Assembly (NCBI RefSeq): GCF_000814475.1
Contig: NZ_JSVC01000022.1
Location: 1 to 39,258, forward strand
DNA from: Flavihumibacter solisilvae
GTDB taxonomy: Bacteria > Bacteroidota > Bacteroidia > Chitinophagales > Chitinophagaceae
Length of the DNA stretch: 39,258 nucleotides
Direction of reading: 5' to 3'
The notes beneath the pieces are model-generated. The model saw only the letters and a program-made list of their open reading frames with translations. It was not told the origin of the DNA and did no database searches. Below are positions 17,381 to 25,464 of this stretch, piece after piece; positions within the stretch are counted from its first letter, which is position 1; each line of letters opens with the position of its first letter. The position numbers were made by a program, and so were the translations under genes.

Positions 17381-18406
17381 TCATTCTTTCTCCTGCACAA
17401 TTTCAGAAAATTGTTTCCTTCCTTTTACGAAATGTTGCCATACGACAGACCCCTTGTAGCATCCATGGAGCTTGCCTTTTTTCTGCATAGGAAAAACACT
17501 CCTCTTTTTATGTCTCAATAACCAACCAATAAACGCTCCCTGTGCCTCAAAGATTGCTTTGAAATAAACTCCCTGTCCCTCAAAAAGGCTCTTACAGGCC
17601 GAAATGGAATCAAGTGCAAACCTCATTGGGATCTTCCATAGCGATTGGGTCAATGGCAGGTTCTTAGCCAGCATGATGAGATTGTTGCGGAAGTTGAGAA
17701 ACACCTTCTTTTCATTTCCTTTCGGTAATGTTCCGCCGCCAACATGATATACAACCGATGCAGGGCACACCATTATCTTATAACCGGCAAGCTGCATCCG
17801 CCAGCAGAAATCAATTTCCTCCTGGTGCGCAAAAAAGAATTCATCGAGTCCGCCTAACCGGTGATACAATTCCGCCCTCACCAGCAATGCCGCTCCACTC
17901 GCCCAGAACACCGGCGACACATCGTCATACTGTCCTTTGTCTTCTTCACAATAATCGAATACCCTTCCACGTGCGAAGGGGTAACCAAGCGAATCCAGCC
18001 AGCCGCCGGAAGCACCGGCATATTCAAATAATTTCTTATCTGCATACATCCGGATCTTCGGTTGACAGGCACCGATAGCTGCATCGGAATCCATCAGCTG
18101 CATCATGGGCTGAAGCCAGCCGGTCGTCACTTCCACGTCAGAGTTCAGCAGCAGGTAGTATTCCGACTGCACTTTTTTCAGCGCTTCATTATACCCTTTT
18201 GCAAAGCCATAATTGACCGGCAGGCGAATGATCCCGATCTCCGGGTACCGGCTTTCCAGCCAGTCGACAGAATCGTCTGTGGAGGCATTGTCGGCCACGA
18301 TTACTTCCATAGATGGATAACCCGACGCCAATACAGAGGGAAGAAAATTTTCCAGGTGTTTTTTACCGTTCCAGTTCAGGATTACTATTGCTACGCGTGA
18401 CTGCAA
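17381..18406 (-). CDS. GT2 family glycosyltransferase (rhamnosyltransferase-like)
   Basis: The 341-residue protein is a GT-A glycosyltransferase of family 2: VAIVILNWNGKKHLENFLPSVLA at the start, VIVADNASTDDSVDWL with the nucleotide-binding Asp, LLLNSDVEVTTGWL with the DxD-like metal site (SDV), an acceptor region FWASGAALLVRAELY, and FFAHQEEIDFCWRMQLAGY with the catalytic-base EE/ED motif. WbbL-like rhamnosyltransferases of cell-surface polysaccharide synthesis are closest by pattern. A C-terminal amphipathic stretch may contact the membrane. The start is TTG at 18406 (MQSRVAIV). No other polysaccharide genes adjoin it. Confidence 0.93.
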   Translation of the reverse strand: MQSRVAIVILNWNGKKHLENFLPSVLASGYPSMEVIVADNASTDDSVDWLESRYPEIGIIRLPVNYGFAKGYNEALKKVQSEYYLLLNSDVEVTTGWLQPMMQLMDSDAAIGACQPKIRMYADKKLFEYAGASGGWLDSLGYPFARGRVFDYCEEDKGQYDDVSPVFWASGAALLVRAELYHRLGGLDEFFFAHQEEIDFCWRMQLAGYKIMVCPASVVYHVGGGTLPKGNEKKVFLNFRNNLIMLAKNLPLTQSLWKIPMRFALDSISACKSLFEGQGVYFKAIFEAQGAFIGWLLRHKKRSVFPMQKKGKLHGCYKGSVVWQHFVKGRKQFSEIVQEKE

Positions 18407-18432
18407 AATGGGATCAATGATAAATTAGTGGC

Positions 18433-18440
18433 CAAAAATA
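18433..18440 (-). promoter_or_regulatory. -7 box (TATTTTTG) for the glycosyltransferase gene
   Basis: On the minus strand TATTTTTG fits TAnnTTTG exactly and lies 26 bases before the TTG start at 18406. No TTG is found at the normal -33 distance. Confidence 0.4.
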
Positions 18441-18476
18441 CAGTTTGCAAACTATTTGAATGGCTAAATTAGGAGG

Positions 18477-19631
18477 ATGATTATATCCTTTTCCAACTGG
18501 CGTACCTGGCTGGCTTTGCTTGCACTGACAATTGTGATCAGTACAATATTCTATTCGCGTTACCTGGCCAACAAAATCGCCGTAGAGGAAAGGAACAAGG
18601 TGGAACTGTGGGTAACCGCAAGCAAAGCGATCTTCGATAACCCTGACCTGCCTTTGACTCTTCCGAATATGATCCGGAATGACCAGACCACTATCCCGAT
18701 CATCGAAACCAATGAACACGACAGCATCGTCAATTATATCAACCTCGATTCCGCCAGGGCGATCGGCGAGCCCGAATACCTGTCGCGCAAGCTGCACGAA
18801 TTCAAACGGGCGAACGAACCTTTTATCCTGGTATTGAGTGATTCGCCTTACGTCGCCAATAAATACTACTATGGAAATACGCGCCTGCTGAACGAAGTGC
18901 AGTATTATCCCATCGTGCAGCTGATCATCGTCGGCATACTCCTTATACTCACACTTTTACTATTGAATACGCAACACCGTTCGACCCAGAACCAGCTCTG
19001 GGCGGGCATGGCGAAAGAAACTGCGCACCAGCTCGGAACACCTATTTCCTCGCTGAAGGGCTGGGTGGAAATGCTGAAGGAATCTGGCGGGCAGGACAGC
19101 ATTTCACGCGAGCTGGAAAAAGACGTGGAGCGCCTGAAGCTGGTGAGCGACAGGTTCAGCAAGATCGGCAGCACGCCCCAGGTGGAGCCGACCGATATTA
19201 TCGAGCAGGTGGAAAATATGGTCGATTATATCCGCAAACGCGCATCTGGCAGGATCCGTTTCGAGATCCAGAAGCCTGTAGATGGTCCGCTAATGGCGCC
19301 GCTCTCGCCCACCCTCTTCGACTGGGTAATTGAGAACCTCCTGAAAAATGCACTGGACGCGATGGATGGCGCAGGCAAAATCACTGTTGACATTAAAGTT
19401 TCCGATAATAATATCATAACCGATGTCACCGATTCCGGCAAGGGCATTCCGGCTACGCACCTGGCGAAGGTTTTCCAGCCGGGGTTCACGACGAAGAAAC
19501 GTGGCTGGGGATTAGGTCTCTCACTGTCCAAGCGCATCATTGAACAGTACCATGGCGGCCAGCTGTTTGTAAAGCAATCGGAACCGGGCAAGGGCACTAC
19601 TTTCCGGATCGTTTTGCCGGTGAAATCCTGA
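18477..19631 (+). CDS. Membrane sensor histidine kinase with HQLGTP H-box
   Basis: The 384-residue protein has a first membrane helix (about 9-30), an extracytoplasmic sensor of about 120 residues, and a second helix (VQLIIVGILLILTLLLL, near 146-162). The kinase core starts with AKETAHQLGTPISSLKGWVEML (His184), then N-box ENLLKNALDAM, G1 VTDSGKGIP, F-box VFQPGFTTKKRG and G2 GWGLGLSLSKRIIEQYHGG. The HQLGTPISS form is frequent in Bacteroidota kinases. No response regulator adjoins. An AGGAGG lies directly against the ATG (18471-18476), too close to work as a normal ribosome site, so the start could be misplaced, although no better Met precedes the first helix. Confidence 0.93.
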   Translation: MIISFSNWRTWLALLALTIVISTIFYSRYLANKIAVEERNKVELWVTASKAIFDNPDLPLTLPNMIRNDQTTIPIIETNEHDSIVNYINLDSARAIGEPEYLSRKLHEFKRANEPFILVLSDSPYVANKYYYGNTRLLNEVQYYPIVQLIIVGILLILTLLLLNTQHRSTQNQLWAGMAKETAHQLGTPISSLKGWVEMLKESGGQDSISRELEKDVERLKLVSDRFSKIGSTPQVEPTDIIEQVENMVDYIRKRASGRIRFEIQKPVDGPLMAPLSPTLFDWVIENLLKNALDAMDGAGKITVDIKVSDNNIITDVTDSGKGIPATHLAKVFQPGFTTKKRGWGLGLSLSKRIIEQYHGGQLFVKQSEPGKGTTFRIVLPVKS

Positions 19632-19647
19632 ACATTTCAAAAATCGC

Positions 19648-19678
19648 TTGGAAGCAATCAAATGAAATCCTACATTTG
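19648..19678 (+). promoter_or_regulatory. Strong Bacteroidota promoter of tRNA-Leu(GAG)
   Basis: TTG at 19648-19650 is followed after 20 bases by TACATTTG at 19671-19678, a perfect TAnnTTTG box. Transcription would start about 10 bases before the mature tRNA 5' end at 19696. Confidence 0.75.
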
Positions 19679-19695
19679 CGCTCCCTTCGGGTGAT

Positions 19696-19779
19696 GCCCA
19701 GGTGTTGAAACTGGTAGACAAGCCACCTTGAGGTGGTGGTGCTGGAAACGGCGTGCTGGTTCGAATCCAGTCCTGGGCA
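19696..19779 (+). tRNA. tRNA-Leu (anticodon GAG)
   Basis: The 84-base class II tRNA has acceptor GCCCAGG/CCTGGGC with discriminator A, anticodon stem CCACC/GGTGG around TTGAGGT (anticodon GAG), a variable arm TGCTGGAAACGGCG and T-arm CTGG-TTCGAAT-CCAG. The CCA end is not encoded. A terminator follows. Confidence 0.97.
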
Positions 19780-19794
19780 CAAGCTTTAAAAGAG

Positions 19795-19832
19795 ACCCTT
19801 GAGAGTGCAAACTTTCGAGGGTTTTTTGTTTT
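19795..19832 (+). terminator. Rho-independent terminator of tRNA-Leu(GAG)
   Basis: ACCCTTGAGAGT (19795-19806) pairs with ACTTTCGAGGGT (19811-19822), a 12-bp stem with two G-T wobbles and a GCAA loop, followed by TTTTTTGTTTT. Confidence 0.9.
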
Positions 19833-19850
19833 CCGGTAGTCCACCAAAGC

Positions 19851-19880
19851 ATGTCGTTTAATGTCGTTTAATGTCGTTTC
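19851..19880. repeat. Triple 10-bp direct repeat ATGTCGTTTA next to tRNA-Leu
   Basis: Two perfect copies of ATGTCGTTTA (19851-19860, 19861-19870) are followed by ATGTCGTTTC (19871-19880). The repeat lies 72 bases downstream of the tRNA 3' end and just outside the stop of the S41 peptidase gene. tRNA-proximal direct repeats are often recombinase arm sites, so this may be part of an old attachment site. No integrase gene is present in the window. Confidence 0.7.
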
Positions 19881-19883
19881 GAT

Positions 19884-21272
19884 TCATTTTTGCCGGGATA
19901 AACGGATTGCAAATTCCAACTGAACATCCCTGCCTGAAATAACATCGTCAATTGTCGCGATAACTTTATGGTCTGGAATAACGCCCCTATCCTTATAACC
20001 TGACTTTTTTACCTCGTTTATATACTTCCATTTGGGAATGATAATATTTATCTTACTGTTCGGTAGTTCTAACCTGGTGGTTTCACCGGAAGTATTTCCA
20101 TAATATCCGCCACCAGTCTCCTCGCCAATAAACTTTCCCCGGTTATTACTCTTAGCTATCGAGCAAAAGTCAGCAGTAGTTGAAAAGCTTAACCCGTCCA
20201 CCAGGAAAAACACCTCACCTTTGAAAGCATTCTTTTGAGGCGGTTGTAGGCCAAGAAGTGAATTTTCGCCAGCTGATACTTTCCTGGAAGTTGACTCAAT
20301 AGAAGAAAAATATTTAAACGGTTGCCCGGTTAAGTGCGAGTACAGTAAGGCACCAAAAGCGTCGGTACCGCCGGCATTTCCACGAAGGTCAATGATCAGC
20401 TTCTCAACCTTTACTGTCTTATGAATTTCATCAAATGTCGCATTTAGAAAATTCCTGAAATCTTGTTTTCCGGAAAGCCGATTTTCATCAAATGTCTTAA
20501 TAGTAAGTAAGGCTGTTTTTCCCGGCAGAAAATCCAATTGCAAATCCCGGGTACCTGGCCTGCTATCATTGGCACATTCAACGTCTTTTATAAGTGCGGC
20601 CCGGATAGTGGTTGCTTTAATCTCTCCTTCTTTTGTTTTATGCACTACTAAAAATGAATCCTTATTATCATAGATCCAATTGTAAAGAAAATTAAAGGCA
20701 CCGTTGTTCAGCGTCTGCTGTTTTTTTGTTTCAATTTTTCCATCGGAAGGCAAATACTGAAATAGTGTGTCCCTGATGGTGGAAACTGGCCTGCCATCAA
20801 TAGATAAAATCTGCGTCCCTGCGGAAAGCTCCTTAATCCTGCTGCAAAGTACATATGCCTTTTTAGCAATGAAGAAAAGATGGACAGGAAACATCTTAAC
20901 CTGTTCACTGTAACTGTTCATAAGTAGCCGAGGGATGTTTGTGCCTGTGTGTCCATCTTCAATGGCGCTAATTGCGAACATTATTGACTTGGCAAACTCC
21001 AATTGCGTCATTGGATGATTCAAAGTGGCGAGGCAACTATCAAACAATTTATCTAAAACCATTTTGCTTTTATACCGATACAGTCCGGCATGCTCCTGCC
21101 CGATCACTTCATAAAAAGTTCTGAAATCCTGTTTTAACATTTCTGGCTGTAATGAGTCCAATATTACCGGCAGCCTGGGTTGAGCCGGAAGAGTTTGACT
21201 AATTACTAAGCTTGCCACCAGAAGGGCAATAGAAGCCCCACCCCACCCTGTGGACCTTGTCACTAATTTCAT
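19884..21272 (-). CDS. Secreted S41-family peptidase
   Basis: The 462 residues start with a signal peptide (GASIALLVASLVISQTLPAQ). A PDZ-like stretch (ELSAGTQILSIDGRPVSTI) precedes the S41 catalytic core: LIIDLRGNAGGTDAFGALLYSHL, then VDGLSFSTTADFCSIAKSN with probable nucleophile Ser364, then FIGEETGGGYYGNTSGETTRLELP and a final GVIPDH. This is the tricorn/C-terminal-processing peptidase fold. It is the last gene of an operon with an ECF sigma factor, an anti-sigma-like protein and a small membrane protein. A role in processing an extracytoplasmic target, possibly the signalling proteins next to it, is an inference. Confidence 0.9.
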   Translation of the reverse strand: MKLVTRSTGWGGASIALLVASLVISQTLPAQPRLPVILDSLQPEMLKQDFRTFYEVIGQEHAGLYRYKSKMVLDKLFDSCLATLNHPMTQLEFAKSIMFAISAIEDGHTGTNIPRLLMNSYSEQVKMFPVHLFFIAKKAYVLCSRIKELSAGTQILSIDGRPVSTIRDTLFQYLPSDGKIETKKQQTLNNGAFNFLYNWIYDNKDSFLVVHKTKEGEIKATTIRAALIKDVECANDSRPGTRDLQLDFLPGKTALLTIKTFDENRLSGKQDFRNFLNATFDEIHKTVKVEKLIIDLRGNAGGTDAFGALLYSHLTGQPFKYFSSIESTSRKVSAGENSLLGLQPPQKNAFKGEVFFLVDGLSFSTTADFCSIAKSNNRGKFIGEETGGGYYGNTSGETTRLELPNSKINIIIPKWKYINEVKKSGYKDRGVIPDHKVIATIDDVISGRDVQLEFAIRLSRQK

Positions 21273-21298
21273 GTTCCCGGTATTTTAGTACTGAATTT

Positions 21299-21721
21299 CT
21301 ATTTCTCTGATTGCTTTAGAAAAAAGTAATAACCTAAAAAGCTGGTAGCAACACAGAAAGCAATAATTGCCAAAGAGTGGATACCTAAAGGAAGCGTATT
21401 ATAAACTATTAACAGGCCAAGGCTTATTCCCATAAGGAGTGAAAACCACTTAATATTAATATTCCTGTTCTCTTTCGGGCTTGTCTGTAAAATAGATGAG
21501 ACAAGATTCTCAGGAATTCCCTTCTCTACAATTTTATTTTTTAACCGGTAATCCATAATTCGATTGATGATCGATAAAATGAAAATCATGAATAGTCCAA
21601 CCGTAAATATCATAGCACACACATTGAAAACTTCTCTATCCATCGCATATTGATACTTGCTTTGGGCAGTTACGAATATTGGTGCAATAACAATCAGAGT
21701 TGTATTTATAATCCTTTTCAT
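21299..21721 (-). CDS. Small membrane protein, DUF6249-like
   Basis: A 140-residue protein with a signal-like first helix (MKRIINTTLIVIAPIFVTAQ), a membrane helix (VCAMIFTVGLFMIFILSII, near 34-52), a charged cytoplasmic segment with YRLKNKIVEKGIPENLVSSIL, and two C-terminal helices (WFSLLMGISLGLLIVYNTL and LAIIAFCVATSFLGYYFFL). This layout resembles DUF6249 proteins, often found beside ECF sigma/anti-sigma pairs in Bacteroidota; the family assignment is from memory. It lies between the anti-sigma-like gene and the S41 peptidase gene on the same strand. Confidence 0.75.
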   Translation of the reverse strand: MKRIINTTLIVIAPIFVTAQSKYQYAMDREVFNVCAMIFTVGLFMIFILSIINRIMDYRLKNKIVEKGIPENLVSSILQTSPKENRNINIKWFSLLMGISLGLLIVYNTLPLGIHSLAIIAFCVATSFLGYYFFLKQSEK

Positions 21722-21772
21722 TCTTTTTCTGTTTATAATTAATTAGACAGGTTATTGTAATTATTGTTGCAC

Positions 21773-22222
21773 TTACTTAATAAAATCGATCGCATTCATC
21801 TGCTTTTGATATTTCCTATACAGGTCTGAAACCAGGAATACAAACACACACGCGATAGTTGTGATAATTAACCCTACAGAAATGGAACTTATTTTCCACG
21901 TAGCATCCAAGAGTATGTCTTTAAAGAAATAAAGCACAGTCGCCCCAAACACAACAGCAATAATGGTAATAACGAACAAAAACAACCTGTCGAAACTATT
22001 TTTAGTTTGCGGGGTCGGCAATTGTTCCATAACAAGATCCGCTAATGGAAAATCAAAAGCCGGTTTCTCCTCTTCTTCAATTCCCGAGAAAAGCATTTTG
22101 TAGTCCGCAGCCTTTGTGGCGCAGTGTGAACAGTTCCTGATATGTTCAACAATATGAACATCACATTTCTCCGCTTCCAGGATGAAAAGCTGAATTTCCG
22201 GATCGGTAATATGTGCACTCAT
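21773..22222 (-). CDS. Membrane anti-sigma-like protein with N-terminal zinc motif
   Basis: A 149-residue protein whose N-terminal half holds HIVEHIRNCSHCATKAADY, an H-x3-C-x2-C motif (HIRNCSHC) like the zinc-binding anti-sigma domain. A basic linker and two membrane helices follow (LFLFVITIIAVVFGATVLYFF, near 83-103, and ISVGLIITTIACVFVFLVSDL). It overlaps the upstream ECF sigma gene as ATGA, which supports a sigma/anti-sigma pair. It would hold the sigma factor at the inner membrane until a signal releases it. A clear ribosome-binding site precedes the start, inside the sigma gene. Confidence 0.82.
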   Translation of the reverse strand: MSAHITDPEIQLFILEAEKCDVHIVEHIRNCSHCATKAADYKMLFSGIEEEEKPAFDFPLADLVMEQLPTPQTKNSFDRLFLFVITIIAVVFGATVLYFFKDILLDATWKISSISVGLIITTIACVFVFLVSDLYRKYQKQMNAIDFIK

Positions 22223-22797
22223 CTTGACACCTCCTTGTTATAAATATGCAATAACTTATCTCTTAAAACCTTCCTTGCCCTGAATAGGTAATTCTTCACT
22301 GTACCTTCCGGCAGCTCTGTTATCTGGGCGATCATTGAATAGCTCAGGTCTTCGTTGTGGTAAAGGGTTATTAAAGTCCTGTATAGCGGGGAAAGCTTAT
22401 CTATTTCAATTCTCAACACTTGCGACAGCTCTTTTGTCAACACAAGACTTTCCGCCTCATCACTATACAGCTGATTGAATCCATCGAAATCATTTTCATC
22501 TACCAGTACTAACCTTTTCTTTTGAAGGTAGTTAAGGCAGGTATTGTAGGCGATCTGCCCAACCCAGGTGGAAAGTTTTGAGTTGAACCTGAATCCTGAT
22601 AATTTCTTAAAGACCTTTAGGTAAACATCCTGAGCAAGATCCCTCCTGTCTTCACCATCAGCCACCATTTTGAAAATAATCTGGGCTACCAACCCCTCGG
22701 TATTATTCATGATAGTCCTGAATGCATTGGTATCACCATTTAATACCCTTTCTACGAGGGCTTCGTCGGTACGACTATTTTCATTTTGGTTATTCAC
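22219..22797 (-). CDS. ECF-type sigma-70 factor
   Basis: A 192-residue sigma factor. Region 2 contains FRTIMNNTEGLVAQIIFKMV and DRRDLAQDVYLKVFKKLSGFRFNSKLSTWVGQIAYN, with the -10 recognition helix. Region 4 contains LSPLYRTLITLYHNEDLSYSMIAQITELPEGTVKNYLFRARKVLRDKL, the -35 helix-turn-helix. Regions 1.1 and 3 are absent, so it is a group 4 (ECF) sigma. The start is GTG at 22797 (MNNQNENSR). It heads an operon with its anti-sigma-like partner, a membrane protein and an S41 peptidase. Autoregulation would be normal for such a unit but no repeated promoter motif is visible. Confidence 0.93.
   Translation of the reverse strand: MNNQNENSRTDEALVERVLNGDTNAFRTIMNNTEGLVAQIIFKMVADGEDRRDLAQDVYLKVFKKLSGFRFNSKLSTWVGQIAYNTCLNYLQKKRLVLVDENDFDGFNQLYSDEAESLVLTKELSQVLRIEIDKLSPLYRTLITLYHNEDLSYSMIAQITELPEGTVKNYLFRARKVLRDKLLHIYNKEVSR
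22229..22236 (-). promoter_or_regulatory. Unusually strong Shine-Dalgarno site for the anti-sigma gene
   Basis: On the minus strand AAGGAGGT ends 6 bases before the ATG at 22222 and lies within the last codons of the sigma gene (Lys-Glu-Val). Such sites are rare in the rest of this window, where start codons follow A-rich sequence. It could be chance, because it is also coding. Confidence 0.5.
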
Positions 22798-23034
22798 TTA
22801 CCAGATTAGACAGGCCAGGTTCATAAATGTTGCAATCGGTCCAGGAAATGTCCCTGCCCGATATGCAGCAGGTAACCATTGTAGTCATAGATACCCTGGC
22901 CAAAATACCACCAGACACCGTTAGTACAAAGGACCACGCTTTCTTTTTTCAGCATCCCGTAAAGAATTGGTAAATTAGGATAAGGACTCCAGCACGTCAG
23001 AACGTAATTTCCTACCACTCCCAAACCAATTGCC

Positions 23035-24015
23035 ATGTCAACCACCCAAAAAGTAAAGCCCGTGGAGGTACACAAGGGCACTGAGCACACCAATGGTCAA
23101 AATCCCGTTACAAAATGGGCAGGAACGGTACCCCATATCAAACAGGGCACCTATTCGGACGGTCTTCCCTACAATGAACTCAACTACCTCGCCTTCAAAT
23201 TGATCCTGAAACCAAACCGGTTCGTATCCCGCGACTCGCTTTTCGACCTGGTCAAAGTAATGAGAAAGCCGGCGACGGAACTGCACACCGCTTTTACCAC
23301 AGATGGATACCTCGATATTCCTATCAGGATCCGCGAAGTTCTATTTGTTGATACGCCAGATTTTAAACTGTATAATAATGGCTTTATCCTTCGTCGCCGA
23401 ATTGAGTATGTGGATGGGTTTGCCGTGTCAGACCCGGAAATTGTCTTCAAGTTCCGGCACCCGGATTTGCAGAAGGCCGCCGAGACAGACGTTCGCCCGC
23501 AAATCCAGGGCGACTACCGCGTAAAATTCAAGTGCCAGGCATTACCACTTAAAGAAGGTTTGGGCGGCATACGTATGTTATATTCACACAACGTTCAGTT
23601 TCCGAGGTCCAGCGTCAAAAACAATGACGTTTTTTCATTTGACGTGATCTCTGAAATCTTTCCCGCACTTGCCCACCTGAAAGAAATGCCGGGCGAAAGG
23701 ATCCAGCTGGTGAACGACACGATAGTGGAAGAAGTAATCCAGGATATTGGCGTTCTTGACCTGGGCTCGGGCATCAAAGCAGAAGTCAATATGGGTATAT
23801 GGCGTACCAGGGGGGAACACAGGCCACTCATTGGTGAACTTGCCTACCAGATCAAGTTCAAAGACCGGAGTGAGCTGAAGCTGGAGGCCATGCAAAAGGC
23901 GGAAAGATATTTCCTGGCACTTCAATATGCTGCCAAGGACTGGATCTCCTTAAATGCCACTAAAACCGGGGTTGTTTACCGGCACCTTGGCAATCCCCCA
24001 AAAAGCCACGAATAA
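23035..24015 (+). CDS. CYTH/VTC-like domain protein
   Basis: The 326-residue protein has a strong CYTH signature near residues 104-120: VLFVDTPDFKLYNNGFILRRR, like the Y-x-D-T-P-D...L...G..LR.R strands of triphosphate-tunnel enzymes. Further strands are PEIVFKFRHPD, GDYRVKFKC and AYQIKFKDRSELKLEAMQKAERYFLALQ. The usual N-terminal ExExK motif is not visible; the first candidate strand is LAFKLILKP, so the metal and triphosphate site may be altered. CYTH proteins act on triphosphates or polyphosphate. The gene ends 2 bases before a FUSC-like membrane protein gene, so the two probably act together. No signal peptide. Confidence 0.65.
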   Translation: MSTTQKVKPVEVHKGTEHTNGQNPVTKWAGTVPHIKQGTYSDGLPYNELNYLAFKLILKPNRFVSRDSLFDLVKVMRKPATELHTAFTTDGYLDIPIRIREVLFVDTPDFKLYNNGFILRRRIEYVDGFAVSDPEIVFKFRHPDLQKAAETDVRPQIQGDYRVKFKCQALPLKEGLGGIRMLYSHNVQFPRSSVKNNDVFSFDVISEIFPALAHLKEMPGERIQLVNDTIVEEVIQDIGVLDLGSGIKAEVNMGIWRTRGEHRPLIGELAYQIKFKDRSELKLEAMQKAERYFLALQYAAKDWISLNATKTGVVYRHLGNPPKSHE

Positions 24016-24017
24016 AA

Positions 24018-24578
24018 ATGGCAGGCATAATAACAAATAAGGCGAAAGCACTGAAAGAAATGCTGGGGCTTTCATTTGATCACTTACTGGCACTCCGCTT
24101 TGCTGTCAATGTCGCTATTGCAACAACGATTGTATGGGTTATCCTGAGCTATATCAAAGGCAGTAACCCCATCTGGGCTATTGCGTCCATGGTGGCCGCA
24201 TCCGACCCGCAACCGGTGGAGGCAAGAAGGATGTTCAAATCACGCCTGGTAAATGTGTCCGTCGGTTGCGCGGTAGGCCTGCTCTTCCTGGTAATCGGTG
24301 GCGCGAAGGAATGGATGCTGCCCATTGCGCTTGCTACGACAGTGCTGGTATCTGCTTATATAATCCGTATCAAAACCATGTGGCGACAGGCACCCATTAC
24401 TGCTGCTGTGGTTATTGCAGCGGCTATCGGGCATGACTCAACGATAACCGGAATCGGTTATGGAGTTCATAAAGTTGCGGAAGTGATTTTCGGTTGCCTG
24501 GTGGGACTCACGGTCAGCTGGGCTATGTCACATGTCTGGTTAATAGAAGCGCCTTCGGCGGACAACGTCACGTCGTAG
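24018..24578 (+). CDS. FUSC-like inner-membrane protein
   Basis: A 186-residue protein with about five hydrophobic helices: FAVNVAIATTIVWVILSYI, NPIWAIASMVAASDPQPVEA, VSVGCAVGLLFLVIG, MLPIALATTVLVSAYIIRI, and a C-terminal pair including VIFGCLVGLTVSWAMS. The segment with a helix, a polar break and ARRMFKSRLVNVSVGCAVG fits the FUSC (fusaric acid resistance-like) transporter half, and the length is that of the membrane part alone. Family members export aromatic acids. It is tightly coupled to the CYTH-like gene upstream (2-base gap), an unusual partner for a FUSC protein. Confidence 0.75.
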   Translation: MAGIITNKAKALKEMLGLSFDHLLALRFAVNVAIATTIVWVILSYIKGSNPIWAIASMVAASDPQPVEARRMFKSRLVNVSVGCAVGLLFLVIGGAKEWMLPIALATTVLVSAYIIRIKTMWRQAPITAAVVIAAAIGHDSTITGIGYGVHKVAEVIFGCLVGLTVSWAMSHVWLIEAPSADNVTS

Positions 24579-24587
24579 CACTAAGGA

Positions 24588-25163
24588 TCAGCAATTTTCC
24601 AGCGTAGTTGTCAAAGTGCCAGTGTTCCCGGCCATATCCCTGGCTATGGCTTCGACCATGTATGCACCCCGTAACCCGGGTAACCGCCCGCCACAAAACT
24701 CCCAATAGCTTTGATAATCCTCAGGAGTTGCTTCCCCGGAAATGACTTCCTGTCCGTATTCGTCAATAATGGTCACCGTGAGGCCGACAACCCGGGTATC
24801 GTCTTTTGCGAATACCCTTATGATCACCTGGTCCCTCCATTCCATTATTTTTATTTCTGTAACCTTGGGAGATTTCCGGAAATCACGAACGGCAATCGTC
24901 TGAACGGTCAGGTGCGGTTTTCTTTTGATCAGGTTACTGTAAAAACTGCGGAGCTCGGGATCTGCCATGGCTTTAAGTCCATACGCATTTGCTTTTTTGA
25001 ACCGTTCCCGGTTTTTTGCCTGCCCGGGCGTCGGTGCCCAGTTGGTTTTGGACACGGGAGCCCGGCAAACGATCGTTTTACCGCTTTTGAGCCTGCGAAA
25101 CACGATGTCGCCCATCCTTCCACTGAAATTGTGGACCAGGGCATTGTTATTGGTTTTTGCCAT
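24588..25163 (-). CDS. Hypothetical protein, DUF6266-like
   Basis: A 191-residue soluble protein without signal peptide. The N-terminus FSGRMGDIVFRRLKSGKTIVCRAP, followed by PTPGQAKNRERFKKANAYG, resembles the pattern G-x-x-G-x-x-V...G...R..P......T..Q...R..F found in DUF6266 proteins of Bacteroidota. The C-terminal part is beta-rich (VIIRVFAKDDTRVVGLTVTIIDEYG, then YMVEAIARDMAGNTGTLTTTL), like a fibronectin/Ig fold. Its function is unknown; some relatives occur near phage or secreted-protein loci. It ends 9 bases from the convergent FUSC gene. Confidence 0.7.
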   Translation of the reverse strand: MAKTNNNALVHNFSGRMGDIVFRRLKSGKTIVCRAPVSKTNWAPTPGQAKNRERFKKANAYGLKAMADPELRSFYSNLIKRKPHLTVQTIAVRDFRKSPKVTEIKIMEWRDQVIIRVFAKDDTRVVGLTVTIIDEYGQEVISGEATPEDYQSYWEFCGGRLPGLRGAYMVEAIARDMAGNTGTLTTTLENC

Positions 25164-25464
25164 CTGATATTTTATTTATATTGTTTGACAATCAATCTCC
25201 TACGAAAAGTAACTAGGGTGTAGGTAGGGAATGACTTGGGAATTGGTTTGGTTTCCTTTCGCGTACCATCCGTGCATCCTCCCTGCAAGCTCCTCGTAAC
25301 AATTCATTGCCTTCGGAAAAAGGGTTTAAATTTTTTTTCAAGGGGCATTAAATTAATAATAGAAATTTGAAAATGCAACCCATACCCTGCCGAATTAAAA
25401 TGACAAGAATACCGATCAGGTTGACAACCAATATATTATTGCAATAGATGAATTTTCGGGCGTT
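25164..25464. other. Intergenic region without recognised gene
   Basis: About 300 bases between two divergent genes. I see no coding frame of quality, no tRNA and no known RNA fold. A run TTTAAATTTTTTTTC lies near 25325-25340, and AT-rich sequence follows to 25440. On the minus strand TACTTTTC (about 40 bases upstream of the DUF6266-like start) is one base from a -7 box. Confidence 0.4.

Noticed and set aside
22821-23036. Minus-strand 71-residue frame (MAIGLGVVGNYVL...) between the sigma gene and the CYTH-like gene
   Set aside because: It has some protein-like stretches (WWYFGQGIYDYNGYLLHIGQG) but its start overlaps the start codon of the CYTH-like gene and no family is recognised. It could be a small gene or remnant; support is too weak.
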